Below, in pieces: positions 1 through 7,506 of a stretch of DNA of 35,614 bases. This stretch comes from a bacterium (GTDB lineage Bacteria; Elusimicrobiota; Elusimicrobia; UBA1565; UBA9628), in assembly GCA_021799485.1 (NCBI GenBank), contig JAJZAK010000023.1, positions 1 to 35,614 on the forward strand, written 5' to 3'. The notes under the pieces are model-generated. The model saw nothing but the letters and a program-made list of their open reading frames with translations. It had not been told where the DNA came from and searched no databases. Positions within the stretch are counted from its first letter, which is position 1. Every line of letters begins with the position of its first letter. The position numbers and the translations under genes are program-made.

Positions 1-5
1 TCGCG

Positions 6-29
6 GGTGAAAAGTTGCCGCTTTTCACC
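6..29. repeat. Short perfect hairpin at window edge
   Basis: Nine-base arms GGTGAAAAG and CTTTTCACC are separated by six bases. No clear T-tract follows, so it may be the tail of an upstream transcript or chance. Nothing else recognisable lies between the window edge and the promoter at 114. Confidence 0.4.
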
Positions 30-113
30 GATTCTTCCCTACCGTCGGGACGCGAGGTATTTTATTTCTTCAGACCTCGGGCTTGCTTGAGGATTTGGGG
101 ACAAGACTGCCGC

Positions 114-142
114 TTGACTTCCCCCTCGCATCTCCATAAACT
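114..142 (+). promoter_or_regulatory. Sigma70-like promoter for the pseudo-receiver operon
   Basis: TTGACT (114-119) and TAAACT (137-142) are separated by exactly 17 bp. The predicted start site near 149 leaves a leader of only about six bases before the ATG at 155, and there is no Shine-Dalgarno sequence. A second hexamer, TAGCCT (142-147), lies seven bases from the ATG and would give a fully leaderless message. Confidence 0.55.
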
Positions 143-154
143 AGCCTCAAGATC

Positions 155-556
155 ATGCCCCGAGCGGAAATCTTGGTCGTCGACGCCGATGCCGAGACCC
201 AGAAGCGCCTTCGCGCCGGACTGCGCCAGGAAGGCTGGCGCGTCGCAGCCGCCTTCGGCGCGGAGGAAGCGAGGAAAATCCTGGACATCCTCCCCCATTC
301 CCCCGACGCGATGCTCATCGCCTGGAGCCTGCCGGAGCAGAACGGCTTGAGCTTGGCGCGGGAACTGCGAAAGAACCCCAAGTGGGACCAGGCGGTCCTC
401 GCCCTCCACGGGGTCCCGCCGGATCGAGAAGCCCAATACGAGGTGCTGGAGTCCGACAAAATCGCGAGCGCCTATTTCACGCAACCCGCGCGGCTCGCGG
501 AAATCGCCGCAAGGCTGGAGGGATTGCTGAGAACCCGCCGGGCGGCGGCCCGCTAA
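155..556 (+). CDS. Degenerate response-regulator receiver domain (pseudo-receiver)
   Basis: A 133-aa single-domain protein with the CheY-like pattern: N-terminal strand ILVVD with an acidic pair (D10, D12), and a typical strand/turn ending in LPEQNG at 59-64. The phosphoacceptor position, four residues before that proline, is Ala56 instead of Asp. The switch Thr/Ser strand reads LALHG, and the conserved KP near the end is QP. It therefore cannot be phosphorylated in the usual way and probably acts as a constitutive or protein-protein module. It has no DNA-binding output domain. It opens a + strand run of four genes, four bases before the DUF1189-like gene. The fold assignment is fairly safe; the partner is unknown. 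Confidence 0.8.
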   Translation: MPRAEILVVDADAETQKRLRAGLRQEGWRVAAAFGAEEARKILDILPHSPDAMLIAWSLPEQNGLSLARELRKNPKWDQAVLALHGVPPDREAQYEVLESDKIASAYFTQPARLAEIAARLEGLLRTRRAAAR

Positions 557-560
557 TTCC

Positions 561-1346
561 ATGCTCCTCATCGACCCGATCAATAGCGTCACGAGCCTCC
601 AGTTCTACCGGAAGGCGGCTCGCCACGGCCTCGTCCGCTCCCTCCTTTATCTCTTTTATCTCTCGGTGATCGTGGCTCTTGTGAGCGGCTATGTCGTCTG
701 GAGGCGCACCCTGCCCCTCCTGCGAGACGAATTCTCGTGGCTGGGAAAGGCCCTTCCGACGCTGACCCTCGATAAGGGCCGGCTTTCAGGCGACATCAAA
801 GCCCCTATCGTCTTGGTGGAGCCGCACCATTTCTTCAGCGTCGTCGTTGATCCCTCGCGCGTCAAGCCCGTCACCGCGGAGGATCTCGAGTCGAAGCACG
901 CCCAGGTCTACGTCTCCCAGGATTCTTTGACGATCCTCAAGCAGCCCGGGGTCGTTCAGTCCTTCGATCTCGGGCAGATGCGCCGCGACGCTCCTCTTCG
1001 CATCGACGCGCGGTTCTGGAACACGGCCGGCAAAGCGGCGGCCCGCATGACTCTCCTCCTCATCCTCCTGGTTTTCCCCGTCGTTTTTTTCTTGTGGAAG
1101 CTTCTCACCACGGCCTTCTACTCCGTCATGGCGCTCGCCCTGAATTCCATGCTCGAGGCGCGCCTCTCCTACCGGGAACTCTTCAACGTGGCGCTTTACG
1201 CCCAGACCTTCTTTATCGCCTTGAGGCTCCTTTTTCTCTTCTTCCCGCGGCCGATGCCGCAGCCTCTCTTCATCGCGCTTGTCTCCACGTCGGCATATAT
1301 TGGCCTTGCGATCAGGACGATCTCGACTCCGGTCACCCCCGCTTAG
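561..1346 (+). CDS. DUF1189-like polytopic membrane protein
   Basis: A 261-aa protein with one hydrophobic segment at about residues 28-48. An extracytoplasmic region of about 110 residues follows (containing KPVTAEDLE and SQDSLTILK), then three membrane segments in the C-terminal half. This one-plus-three layout, with a beta-rich middle and a C-terminal bundle, matches DUF1189 proteins, whose function is unknown. It starts four bases after the pseudo-receiver gene. Its 3' end overlaps the next reading frame by up to 68 bp if that gene uses its first possible start. A role in envelope sensing is possible from context but not demonstrated. Confidence 0.7.
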   Translation: MLLIDPINSVTSLQFYRKAARHGLVRSLLYLFYLSVIVALVSGYVVWRRTLPLLRDEFSWLGKALPTLTLDKGRLSGDIKAPIVLVEPHHFFSVVVDPSRVKPVTAEDLESKHAQVYVSQDSLTILKQPGVVQSFDLGQMRRDAPLRIDARFWNTAGKAAARMTLLLILLVFPVVFFLWKLLTTAFYSVMALALNSMLEARLSYRELFNVALYAQTFFIALRLLFLFFPRPMPQPLFIALVSTSAYIGLAIRTISTPVTPA

Positions 1347-1746
1347 TTGCGCCGCGGCCATCCTAGCCGTCGCCATCCTTCCCAATGCGTGCCGCCGCGG
1401 AAGGGGGGCCTTTCACGTTTCCGGGACGATCGCCCTCCAAGCGCGGCTTAAGTCCGCCTCGCGCGTCTCGCAAAAGACTCTCGTCATCATGCTGAAAAAC
1501 GGCGGGGGCGTCCCCGTCGCCGCGGCGCGAATCGTCAACCCGATCTTTCCGGTGACCTTCTCCCTGGGCCCCCGGGACCTCATCCTCCCGCTTTCGACTT
1601 CCGACGAGCCTCTGTGGCTTGAGGCTCAACTGACCGACAAGAATCGTCTAGGCCCTCCGGAAAAAAACGATCTCATCGGGACGCTTCCCGACCCCATCCA
1701 CTCGGGCGACACCGGCCTATACTTAAAGATATCCCGCCGACTCTGA
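1279..1746 (+). CDS. Small exported protein with CcmI/CycH C-terminal-like domain
   Basis: The first in-frame start is TTG at 1279, which gives 155 aa. A basic stretch is followed by the hydrophobic run LSCAAAILAVAILP and NAC, which looks like a signal peptide, possibly a poor lipobox. The rest contains GTIALQARL, a strand ending VPVAAARI, PVTFSLGP, then LWLEAQL and GTLPDPIHSG. This order resembles the beta-barrel-like C-terminal domain of cytochrome c biogenesis CcmI/CycH, which binds apocytochrome c or periplasmic partners. No other ccm gene is present, so the role is open. The start is uncertain because it overlaps the upstream gene. The stop overlaps the next ATG (TGATG), which suggests translational coupling to the regulator. 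Confidence 0.6.
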   Translation: MSPRRHILALRSGRSRLRSPPLSCAAAILAVAILPNACRRGRGAFHVSGTIALQARLKSASRVSQKTLVIMLKNGGGVPVAAARIVNPIFPVTFSLGPRDLILPLSTSDEPLWLEAQLTDKNRLGPPEKNDLIGTLPDPIHSGDTGLYLKISRRL

Positions 1747-2432
1747 TGAGGACGCCGATGCCGTCTTTTTTCCGCCGCATCAGCCTTTTCAACCGGCTCC
1801 CCCGCGCCAAGCTGGCGCGCCTAACGCGCATCGCCAGACGCCGCGAGTTTCCGGCGGGCCGGACCGTCTTCTCGGCCGGAGAGCCCGCGCGCCACATGTT
1901 CGTCGTCTTATCGGGCCGGATTAAAATCGAGAGCCCGGCCCATGGAAGGAAACGCAAGACCTATTCCTATCTCCGGCGCGGCGACTTTTTCGGCGAGATG
2001 GCGCTTCTCGATAACGACCGGCGCTCGGCCTCGGCCATCAGCGTCGAGGATTCAAGCCTCCTCATCGTTTCCAAGGCCGATTTCAAAAACCTGCTCCTCA
2101 CCGATCCGGCCCTAAGCCTCGCCCTGATCGAGACCTTGAGCGCGCGTCTTCGCCGCGCCGACGAGGAGATCGAGGGCCTCCTCTTCGGCACCCTCGTCAA
2201 CCGCCTGGCGAAGCTGCTTCGGTCCTTGGCGCGCGGGACGCGCCGGGCGCCCATCAACGCGCGGCGGCGCGGCCCCACCCAACAGGAGCTCGCGGACATG
2301 CTGGGAACCTCCCGCGAACCCCTGGCGCGAGCGCTGGCCATCCTGAGGCGAGCAGGCGCCGTCAACTCATCGAGGCGTGGGATTTCGGTCATTTCTCCCG
2401 CCAAACTCGAGGCCTTCTGCTCGATTTTTTGA
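1746..2432 (+). CDS. CRP/FNR-family transcription regulator, CRP-type recognition helix
   Basis: 228 aa. The cyclic-nucleotide-binding jelly roll occupies about residues 8-125, with the phosphate-cassette pattern FGEMALL and Arg93-Ser94. These match the ligand-contacting Glu, Arg and Ser of E. coli CRP. The dimerisation helix is at about 120-150 and the winged helix at about 150-218. The recognition helix reads SREPLAR (189-195), carrying the same Arg-Glu-x-x-x-Arg that CRP uses to read TGTGA half-sites. No cysteine cluster is present, so it is not an oxygen-sensing FNR. It is last in its operon and faces the beta-barrel gene. A perfect TGTGA-N6-TCACA site at 5299-5314 is a plausible target. 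Confidence 0.88.
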   Translation: MRTPMPSFFRRISLFNRLPRAKLARLTRIARRREFPAGRTVFSAGEPARHMFVVLSGRIKIESPAHGRKRKTYSYLRRGDFFGEMALLDNDRRSASAISVEDSSLLIVSKADFKNLLLTDPALSLALIETLSARLRRADEEIEGLLFGTLVNRLAKLLRSLARGTRRAPINARRRGPTQQELADMLGTSREPLARALAILRRAGAVNSSRRGISVISPAKLEAFCSIF

Positions 2433-2439
2433 AGCGCGG

Positions 2440-3669
2440 CTACAAAGCGACGCCAAAGCCGGCGAAGTAGTATAGATAGCCATAGCTGTAAAGGTAAAAC
2501 TTGTCGAACTGCGTGTTCGAAGCGGCGTCGACGTAGCCACCGGACGCCTGGAAGCTCCAGCGCTTCGTCAACGGGCACGTGAGGGAGTAGGACAAAGTCT
2601 GCGTGCGAGTGTTGATCTCGGCGGCATTCATGGGATACGCGCCGTCGGCGTTTTGAACGGGGCGGCTGCGATAGGCGCGGAAAGCATAGTTATAGGAAAG
2701 ATTCGCCAGCCATCCGCCCCCCAGCGTGACATTCAGGAGCGGCCCCGCCGAGAACTCGTCGTAGCTGTAGTAGTTCGGATTGACCCGAAGGAGATTCGAT
2801 TGGGACTGTCCGTCGTCGAAATTATTTTGATTGGAGCTCAGTCCCACATAGCCCGCGGTCAAGCCGGCCGAACCCGCCCAAGGGCGGCTTCCCCAGCTGC
2901 CGGACCATCGCCGCGTCGCGCCGACGGTCGCCGTGTCCATATAATCGACGCGCTTTTGAGACGTCGGCTGGGAGGGAAGTTCGCCCGTGGGGACAGGGCT
3001 GTCGCTAAAGACCTGTTGGTCCGGGTAATAAAGATAGGACATCCCGAGAGAAGCGCTCAATAAGGTCGGGGCGTTCGGCGCCTCGTCGACCGACAACTCG
3101 TAGGAATAGGAGTCGAAATTCAGGGCATCCACGTTCTGAAATAGCTCCTGGCCGAACAGCGGATTGACGGGGCTGCTCGGATTGTAATGGTAGAATGCCG
3201 TGCGGTCCCAGGATAAATCCTGGCGCACGGACTTGACATGCCGCCGGCCTTTCCATTCAAGCTCGACGCCCGCCCCTCCCTGGTCCGAATCGAAAAGGCC
3301 CGTGTCCAGGGATTCGGAATCGCTGATCGTGAGCATCTCGTTTTTAAAGGAGGCGAAGGGCTTGACCGCCCAGGCGCCCGCTCTCTGGACCCAGCGCAGC
3401 ATCGCGGTGTTATCCAAAGTCTGGGTCACGAGGGTGCCGCCGCCGCCGAAGGGAAGCACCTCGGCCATATTCGTATATTGGCCGTTAAGCGTCGGGATGA
3501 CGCTCTCCGCGCTCGACAGCTTGATCCCATCGCCCAAAAGCCAGTCGCCTCGTTCTGACTTGGAGTTGAGCCTGCCGAGGTAGTCGTTGAAAAACACCTG
3601 GCCCCCCAGGGCGTCCACCCGGGCGACGGGGGTGAAGTCGGCCGCGAACCCCGGCAAAGCCATGGCCAT
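2440..3669 (-). CDS. Outer-membrane beta-barrel protein (start codon unresolved)
   Basis: From the first ATG this is 409 aa. It is rich in Tyr, Ser, Asn and Gly, with repeated alternating hydrophobic/polar strands (for example LLNVTLGGGWLANLSYNYAF) and no Cys pattern, typical of a large outer-membrane barrel. The first ATG leaves only MAMALPGFAA before the mature-looking sequence, too short for a signal peptide. The open frame continues upstream to encode KRRFLAIAVTIAGNF, a convincing signal-peptide core, but contains no ATG, GTG or TTG. The only candidate is ATC at 3732-3730, ten bases after GAGGA. It follows the FecR gene and probably shares its transcript. No specific family was recognised. 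Confidence 0.7.
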   Translation of the reverse strand: MAMALPGFAADFTPVARVDALGGQVFFNDYLGRLNSKSERGDWLLGDGIKLSSAESVIPTLNGQYTNMAEVLPFGGGGTLVTQTLDNTAMLRWVQRAGAWAVKPFASFKNEMLTISDSESLDTGLFDSDQGGAGVELEWKGRRHVKSVRQDLSWDRTAFYHYNPSSPVNPLFGQELFQNVDALNFDSYSYELSVDEAPNAPTLLSASLGMSYLYYPDQQVFSDSPVPTGELPSQPTSQKRVDYMDTATVGATRRWSGSWGSRPWAGSAGLTAGYVGLSSNQNNFDDGQSQSNLLRVNPNYYSYDEFSAGPLLNVTLGGGWLANLSYNYAFRAYRSRPVQNADGAYPMNAAEINTRTQTLSYSLTCPLTKRWSFQASGGYVDAASNTQFDKFYLYSYGYLYYFAGFGVAL

Positions 3670-3745
3670 GAAATTCCCCGCGATCGTGACGGCGATCGCG
3701 AGGAAACGGCGTTTAAGAGGAGAAAGTGCGATCTTTAAGTTTTCC

Positions 3746-5245
3746 TCAGATGCAGGTGCACGTGGTTATCCCGGCAACGGTCGTGCACGAGCAACTCGAC
3801 GGCATGGTTGCCGTTGACGGCGGCGGCGTATACGTCGCGCTCGGAGTGTAGTACATGTTGTAATAAGACGGCTTGACCGTCGAGTACTGCATCATGATCG
3901 GCATCGCCTGGGTCGGCGGCAATTGATTCATGGTCGAGGGGAGCGGCGGCGCCATCATGACCAGGGAGGGCGGCGCCTTGGCCGCAGCCATTCCCGACGG
4001 AAATACCGAAGGAGCCTCTCCCGCCAGCGCCTTCCTGGCCTGGAAATAATTCTGGGCGAATTGCTGGCCGTAGGCGGCCATGCTCACCCGCATGACGGCG
4101 GGCGAGGCGATGGAATTGAAGACTCCCTGGGACATGACCGAGTGAATGGCGGCGTGCTGCATTTGAAGGGCGATTTCGCGGCCCACCTGCCACTTATCGA
4201 GCGCCTTCATCGCTTCCTTTTTCATGTCTCTTTTATCGAGCGTCTTGACCGGGACCATCGGCGGAGCCGATCCCTTCGGGGACAACGTCTTCGCGAAGTC
4301 CTCGAGCGTCTCCGCCTTTCTGTAGGCTCCCATGAGATCGGCCTGCATTTTGGCGAAGCTCATTCCTTCGGGCGGTTGAGGCAAGGGCCATTTTCGAGAA
4401 ACGGTCTTGAGGGCTTCCTCCATGGCCGACGTCTGCTCGCTTTCCAAAGCCTTGTCGATGGTTTCACGCGCGGCCGGATCGGCGGCGTCGGCTTTCATCT
4501 CGTCGGCGATCCCCTTTAATTGGTATTCCAGGCGGAATCTCCTGGCCGCCGGGGACTCCTCCCCCTCGGACGCGCCCGCCTCTTTCGCAACGGCCGTAGG
4601 TTTGGTTTGAGGGAGGTTTTTCAGCATTGACTCGACGCGCTTCAAGGCCGCGCCGCTCGCCTCGACGCGCTCGCCGGGAATCGCCAGCTTCGCGCTCCCG
4701 ACGGGGATTCCATCCTTCATCGCCTGAACCGACACCGCGCCCTCGTAGACTTCCGTCATCGCGACCCCGGACTCAGGGACCGTCACGCTGAAGGCCGTCC
4801 CGCGAACGGAGGCCACCGCCGCGGGCGTTTCGACTTCAAAAAGACGGCCCGACCGCTTTGAAACGGCGGCCCAAACCTTGCCCAGACCCAGCCACAGCAA
4901 GACGCGGCTTGGCGACTCTTCCTTGACGCTGAAGACGCTGTCGGGGTCGATTCTCAGCTCGGACTGGTCCTGGAGGCGCACGAGCGCGTAGCCGTTGGCG
5001 CCCGTCTGGAGCTTGTCGCCTTGACCCAAAGGAAGGGAGGCGGCGAGCTTCGTTAAGATCGTTCCGTCCGCATGCCGGACGCTGACCGTCCCTTCGTAAG
5101 CGAGAAGGATCGCGCTGGATAGGGCCGCCGGCGCCGCCGAATGCGCGACGGCCGACGCCGGAGAAAGGGAGCCGACCTGGGGCCAAACCGGAACGCCGAT
5201 GAGAGCGATCGACAGAACCGCGGCCAGGAACTTGGTGATTTTCAT
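3746..5245 (-). CDS. Secreted FecR-domain protein with Cys-rich C-terminus
   Basis: 499 aa from the ATG at 5245, chosen because GGAGG lies six bases upstream. An earlier in-frame codon would start inside the promoter. A signal peptide covers about residues 1-36. The FecR domain follows at about 48-175 (YEGTVSVRHADG, ASVRGTAFSV, VYEGAVSVQ), the ligand-sensing or structural fold found in periplasmic and surface proteins. A long helical, charged middle region (about 190-360) follows. The tail is rich in Pro, Thr, Tyr and Met and ends in CSCTTVAGITTCTCI with four cysteines in the last 15 residues. It precedes the beta-barrel gene, so the pair probably work together at the outer membrane. No sigma/anti-sigma genes are nearby, so it is not a classical FecIR system. 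Confidence 0.78.
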   Translation of the reverse strand: MKITKFLAAVLSIALIGVPVWPQVGSLSPASAVAHSAAPAALSSAILLAYEGTVSVRHADGTILTKLAASLPLGQGDKLQTGANGYALVRLQDQSELRIDPDSVFSVKEESPSRVLLWLGLGKVWAAVSKRSGRLFEVETPAAVASVRGTAFSVTVPESGVAMTEVYEGAVSVQAMKDGIPVGSAKLAIPGERVEASGAALKRVESMLKNLPQTKPTAVAKEAGASEGEESPAARRFRLEYQLKGIADEMKADAADPAARETIDKALESEQTSAMEEALKTVSRKWPLPQPPEGMSFAKMQADLMGAYRKAETLEDFAKTLSPKGSAPPMVPVKTLDKRDMKKEAMKALDKWQVGREIALQMQHAAIHSVMSQGVFNSIASPAVMRVSMAAYGQQFAQNYFQARKALAGEAPSVFPSGMAAAKAPPSLVMMAPPLPSTMNQLPPTQAMPIMMQYSTVKPSYYNMYYTPSATYTPPPSTATMPSSCSCTTVAGITTCTCI

Positions 5246-5269
5246 GGCTTGCCTCCGGACTTGAGAAGG

Positions 5270-5298
5270 CATATAGCCTGGGGAAAACCGTTTGTCAA
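5270..5298 (-). promoter_or_regulatory. Promoter of the FecR/beta-barrel operon
   Basis: On the - strand, TTGACA (5298-5293) and TATATG (5275-5270) are separated by 17 bp. The predicted start is near 5263, giving a leader of about 18 bases with GGAGG before the ATG at 5245. Confidence 0.7.
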
Positions 5299-5314
5299 TG
5301 TGATATTAGTCACA
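5299..5314. promoter_or_regulatory. Perfect CRP-type operator
   Basis: TGTGATATTAGTCACA matches TGTGA-N6-TCACA at every defined position. It abuts the -35 element, and its centre is about 43 bp upstream of the predicted start. That is close to the -41.5 position of class II CRP activation. The CRP-type regulator at 1746-2432 has the matching recognition residues. Confidence 0.65.
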
Positions 5315-5332
5315 TCTCCATGGGAGATGTGA
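5310..5332. repeat. Inverted repeat sharing a half-site with the CRP operator
   Basis: TCACATCTCC and GGAGATGTGA form perfect ten-base arms around ATG. The left arm begins with the TCACA half of the adjacent operator and the right arm ends in another TGTGA. There are thus three half-sites in 34 bp. It lies between the end of pmbA and the FecR promoter, so it could also act as a hairpin behind pmbA. No T-tract follows. Confidence 0.55.
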
Positions 5333-5363
5333 GAGACCGTCGGGGGCGAACGCCGCCCCTTAC

Positions 5364-6728
5364 TTAGGCGACCGAAAGACCCGCGATTCGGAAAGTCGGA
5401 GCGCCCATCGACCCGTAAAACGTGAGGTCCGAGGCCACGGCGTCGATCCCTTGCAGGAGATCCCGAAGGTTCCCGGCGATCATCGCCTCTTGGACGGGAT
5501 GGGCCGGTTTGCCGCCTTCGACGGCCAACCCCGAGACGCCGATCGAAAACTCGCCGGAAACGGTGTCGGCCATATGCATGCCCATGACGTCGAGAACGAG
5601 AATGCCTTTCGGCGTTCCGGCGATGATTTCCTCCCGCGAAGAGCGGCCCGGCGCAAGATAGAAATTCGTGGCCGCGGGGGCGGGGAGGCTTTTATAGGAG
5701 GAGCGGCCGGCCGATCCGTTCGAATCCTTCCCGTCCTTGCGCGCGGTCTGCGCGTCGTAGAAGTAATCCTTGAGGACGCCGTTTTCGATCATCGTTTTCG
5801 TCCGGCTCGGGCAGCCCTCTCCGTCGTAAAGCGAGCTCGCCAACCCCCCCGGCCGCAGCGGGTCGTCGACGAGCGTCACGGCCCGGCCGGCGACCTGGCT
5901 TCCAAGCCTTCCCGCGAAGAGCGACTTTCCTTTCTGGACGTTGTCCGCCGCGAGAAGATCCGAGACAAGCCCCAAAAATTCGCCCGCGACCCAGGGGTCC
6001 AAAAGAACGGCGCGGGGGCCGGCGGGGAGCTTCCGGGCGCCCAAGAGAGCCGCGGCGCGGAAAGCGGCGTCGGAGGCGAGACGGTCGAAGTCGAGAGCCT
6101 TCCGCTTGCGAGCGTAGGAGGAGGCCGATCCCACTTGAATCTCGCCGCCGCGCGACGCAAGCACCGAAAGGCCGGCGCTGACGGAGGCATCCCGCTCCGA
6201 GACGAACACGCCCAGGGAGTTCGCAAGCGCGGACTCTCCGCGCATTTCCCCATAGCCCGATCGCAGGATCTTCGCGACAGCGGGATCGCCGCCCTTGGCC
6301 GCCGACTCCATGTCATGAAGCCGTTCGATCATTTCCTGGGACGGACTCGTAAAAAGCGAATCGTCCCAAAGCGTGGCCGGCAAGGTCTCCCCCCCCCTCG
6401 CCGCGGCGGGCCTCAGAAAACAGCGCGACTCCTCTTTGTCGAGGAATTCGAGGCTGCGCGCGGCCGCCTTGGCCCACTCCTCGATGTCTTCCGCATCCAG
6501 CCCCCCTCGCGACGCAAAGGCCGCGCGCCCGTCCTTGAGGAGCCGCAGCCCAAGACCCGCCGAGCGGGATTCCTCGACGCCGTGCGGCTCGCCCGCGCGG
6601 AGCTCGATCGACCGATCCTCGTAGCGTTCCACGTAGACCTCGGCCTCGATGGCGCCGTCGAGCGCTTTTCGCACCTTTTCCAAGGTCTCCGCGGCGAAGG
6701 CTTGCAGGCTTAAGACGGGAGCCGGCAT
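5364..6728 (-). CDS. pmbA: TldD/PmbA-family metalloprotease, PmbA subunit-like
   Basis: 454 aa from the ATG at 6728, which overlaps the stop of the upstream small gene. PmbA (TldE) pairs with TldD in a cytosolic heterodimer that trims unfolded peptides and modified precursors; the zinc site is normally on TldD. Recognisable features are the N-terminal EVYVERYEDRSIELR, GLGLRLLKDGRAAFAS, the mid-protein DGEGCPSRTKTMIENG with LKDYFYDAQTA, and the C-terminal GEFSIGVSGLAVEGGK with IAGNLRDLL. The HExxxH motif of TldD is absent, as expected for PmbA. No tldD lies in this window. It closes the tRNA-Gln/glmU/prs/rplY/pth run. Confidence 0.88.
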   Translation of the reverse strand: MPAPVLSLQAFAAETLEKVRKALDGAIEAEVYVERYEDRSIELRAGEPHGVEESRSAGLGLRLLKDGRAAFASRGGLDAEDIEEWAKAAARSLEFLDKEESRCFLRPAAARGGETLPATLWDDSLFTSPSQEMIERLHDMESAAKGGDPAVAKILRSGYGEMRGESALANSLGVFVSERDASVSAGLSVLASRGGEIQVGSASSYARKRKALDFDRLASDAAFRAAALLGARKLPAGPRAVLLDPWVAGEFLGLVSDLLAADNVQKGKSLFAGRLGSQVAGRAVTLVDDPLRPGGLASSLYDGEGCPSRTKTMIENGVLKDYFYDAQTARKDGKDSNGSAGRSSYKSLPAPAATNFYLAPGRSSREEIIAGTPKGILVLDVMGMHMADTVSGEFSIGVSGLAVEGGKPAHPVQEAMIAGNLRDLLQGIDAVASDLTFYGSMGAPTFRIAGLSVA

Positions 6729-6946
6729 CAGCGGCCCATCCCTAAATAAAACAGCAGGAAGCTGACGAGAAGAAAGAAGAGGCCCCACTTGCGCCGCTCA
6801 AGCCGCAGATGCGCGTCGTTAAAGAGATAGTCCCGAAGGAAGGCGTAAAACCTTTCAAGGAGATCCGGGCGGTAGAGATACCCCGCGCCCAAGGCGAGAC
6901 AGGCGGCGGCCGCGGCGATCATGGGAACGGATCTCACGACCTGCAT
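6728..6946 (-). CDS. Small two-helix membrane protein, unknown function
   Basis: 72 aa. One hydrophobic segment lies at about 8-24 (PMIAAAAACLALGAGYLY). A polar stretch with ERFYAFLRDY and RLERRKW follows, then a second segment at about 55-69 (GLFFLLVSFLLFYLG). Its ATG overlaps the pth stop and its TGA overlaps the pmbA ATG, so it is translated as part of the operon. The tight coupling on both sides supports it as a real gene. No family was recognised. Confidence 0.65.
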   Translation of the reverse strand: MQVVRSVPMIAAAAACLALGAGYLYRPDLLERFYAFLRDYLFNDAHLRLERRKWGLFFLLVSFLLFYLGMGR

Positions 6947-7503
6947 CAGATCGTTGCGTTGAACCGGCTCATCGCCGCCTCAAGCCCCTCTCCAAGCGCG
7001 ACTTCGACGGCCTGAGACGCGTCCTGGAGGGCCTCGCCGAAGCTTGCCTGGTCCTCCCGGCCGAAAGGCTCCAGGACGAACTGCGTCGCGTCGACGTCGG
7101 CCGGCCTTCTCCCGATCCCCAGGCGCAGCCGCGGAATCTCGGACGTGCCCAGCGCCTCGATCACCGACGCCATGCCCTTCTGGCCGCCGGAGGAACCGGC
7201 CGTCCGGAGACGGATGCGCCCCACCGGGAGATCCAGGTCGTCGTAGCAGACAAGCATCTCCCCCGGCTTGATTCCGCGCTCCTTGGCGAAGGCGGCCACG
7301 AATTTCCCCGACTCATTCATGTAGGTCAGGGGCTCCGCGAAAAGGACACGCGCCCTCTTGGCCACGCGCCCTAAGCGCCCGAAGCGCTCCCAAGGGGCGT
7401 CGCCGACCAGCCGCTCGACGAGCATGAACCCCGCGTTGTGCCGGGTCGACGCGTAGCGCGCGCCGGGATTCCCAAGGCCGACGACAAGCCTCAAGCGCGC
7501 CAA
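6946..7503 (-). CDS. pth: Peptidyl-tRNA hydrolase
   Basis: 185 aa, the usual length. It releases tRNA from peptidyl-tRNAs that drop off the ribosome. The N-terminus reads VVGLGNPGARY with Asn12. The catalytic His22 sits in TRHNAGF, Asn63 in YMNESG, and Asp88 in the DDLDLPVG loop. The loop that in E. coli reads HGGHNG is SSGGQKG here, so the substrate-contacting His113 and Asn114 equivalents are Gln108 and Lys109. The gene lies directly behind rplY, the common bacterial pairing. The stop overlaps the start of the small membrane protein. Confidence 0.95.
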   Translation of the reverse strand: MARLRLVVGLGNPGARYASTRHNAGFMLVERLVGDAPWERFGRLGRVAKRARVLFAEPLTYMNESGKFVAAFAKERGIKPGEMLVCYDDLDLPVGRIRLRTAGSSGGQKGMASVIEALGTSEIPRLRLGIGRRPADVDATQFVLEPFGREDQASFGEALQDASQAVEVALGEGLEAAMSRFNATI

Positions 7504-7506
7504 TGC

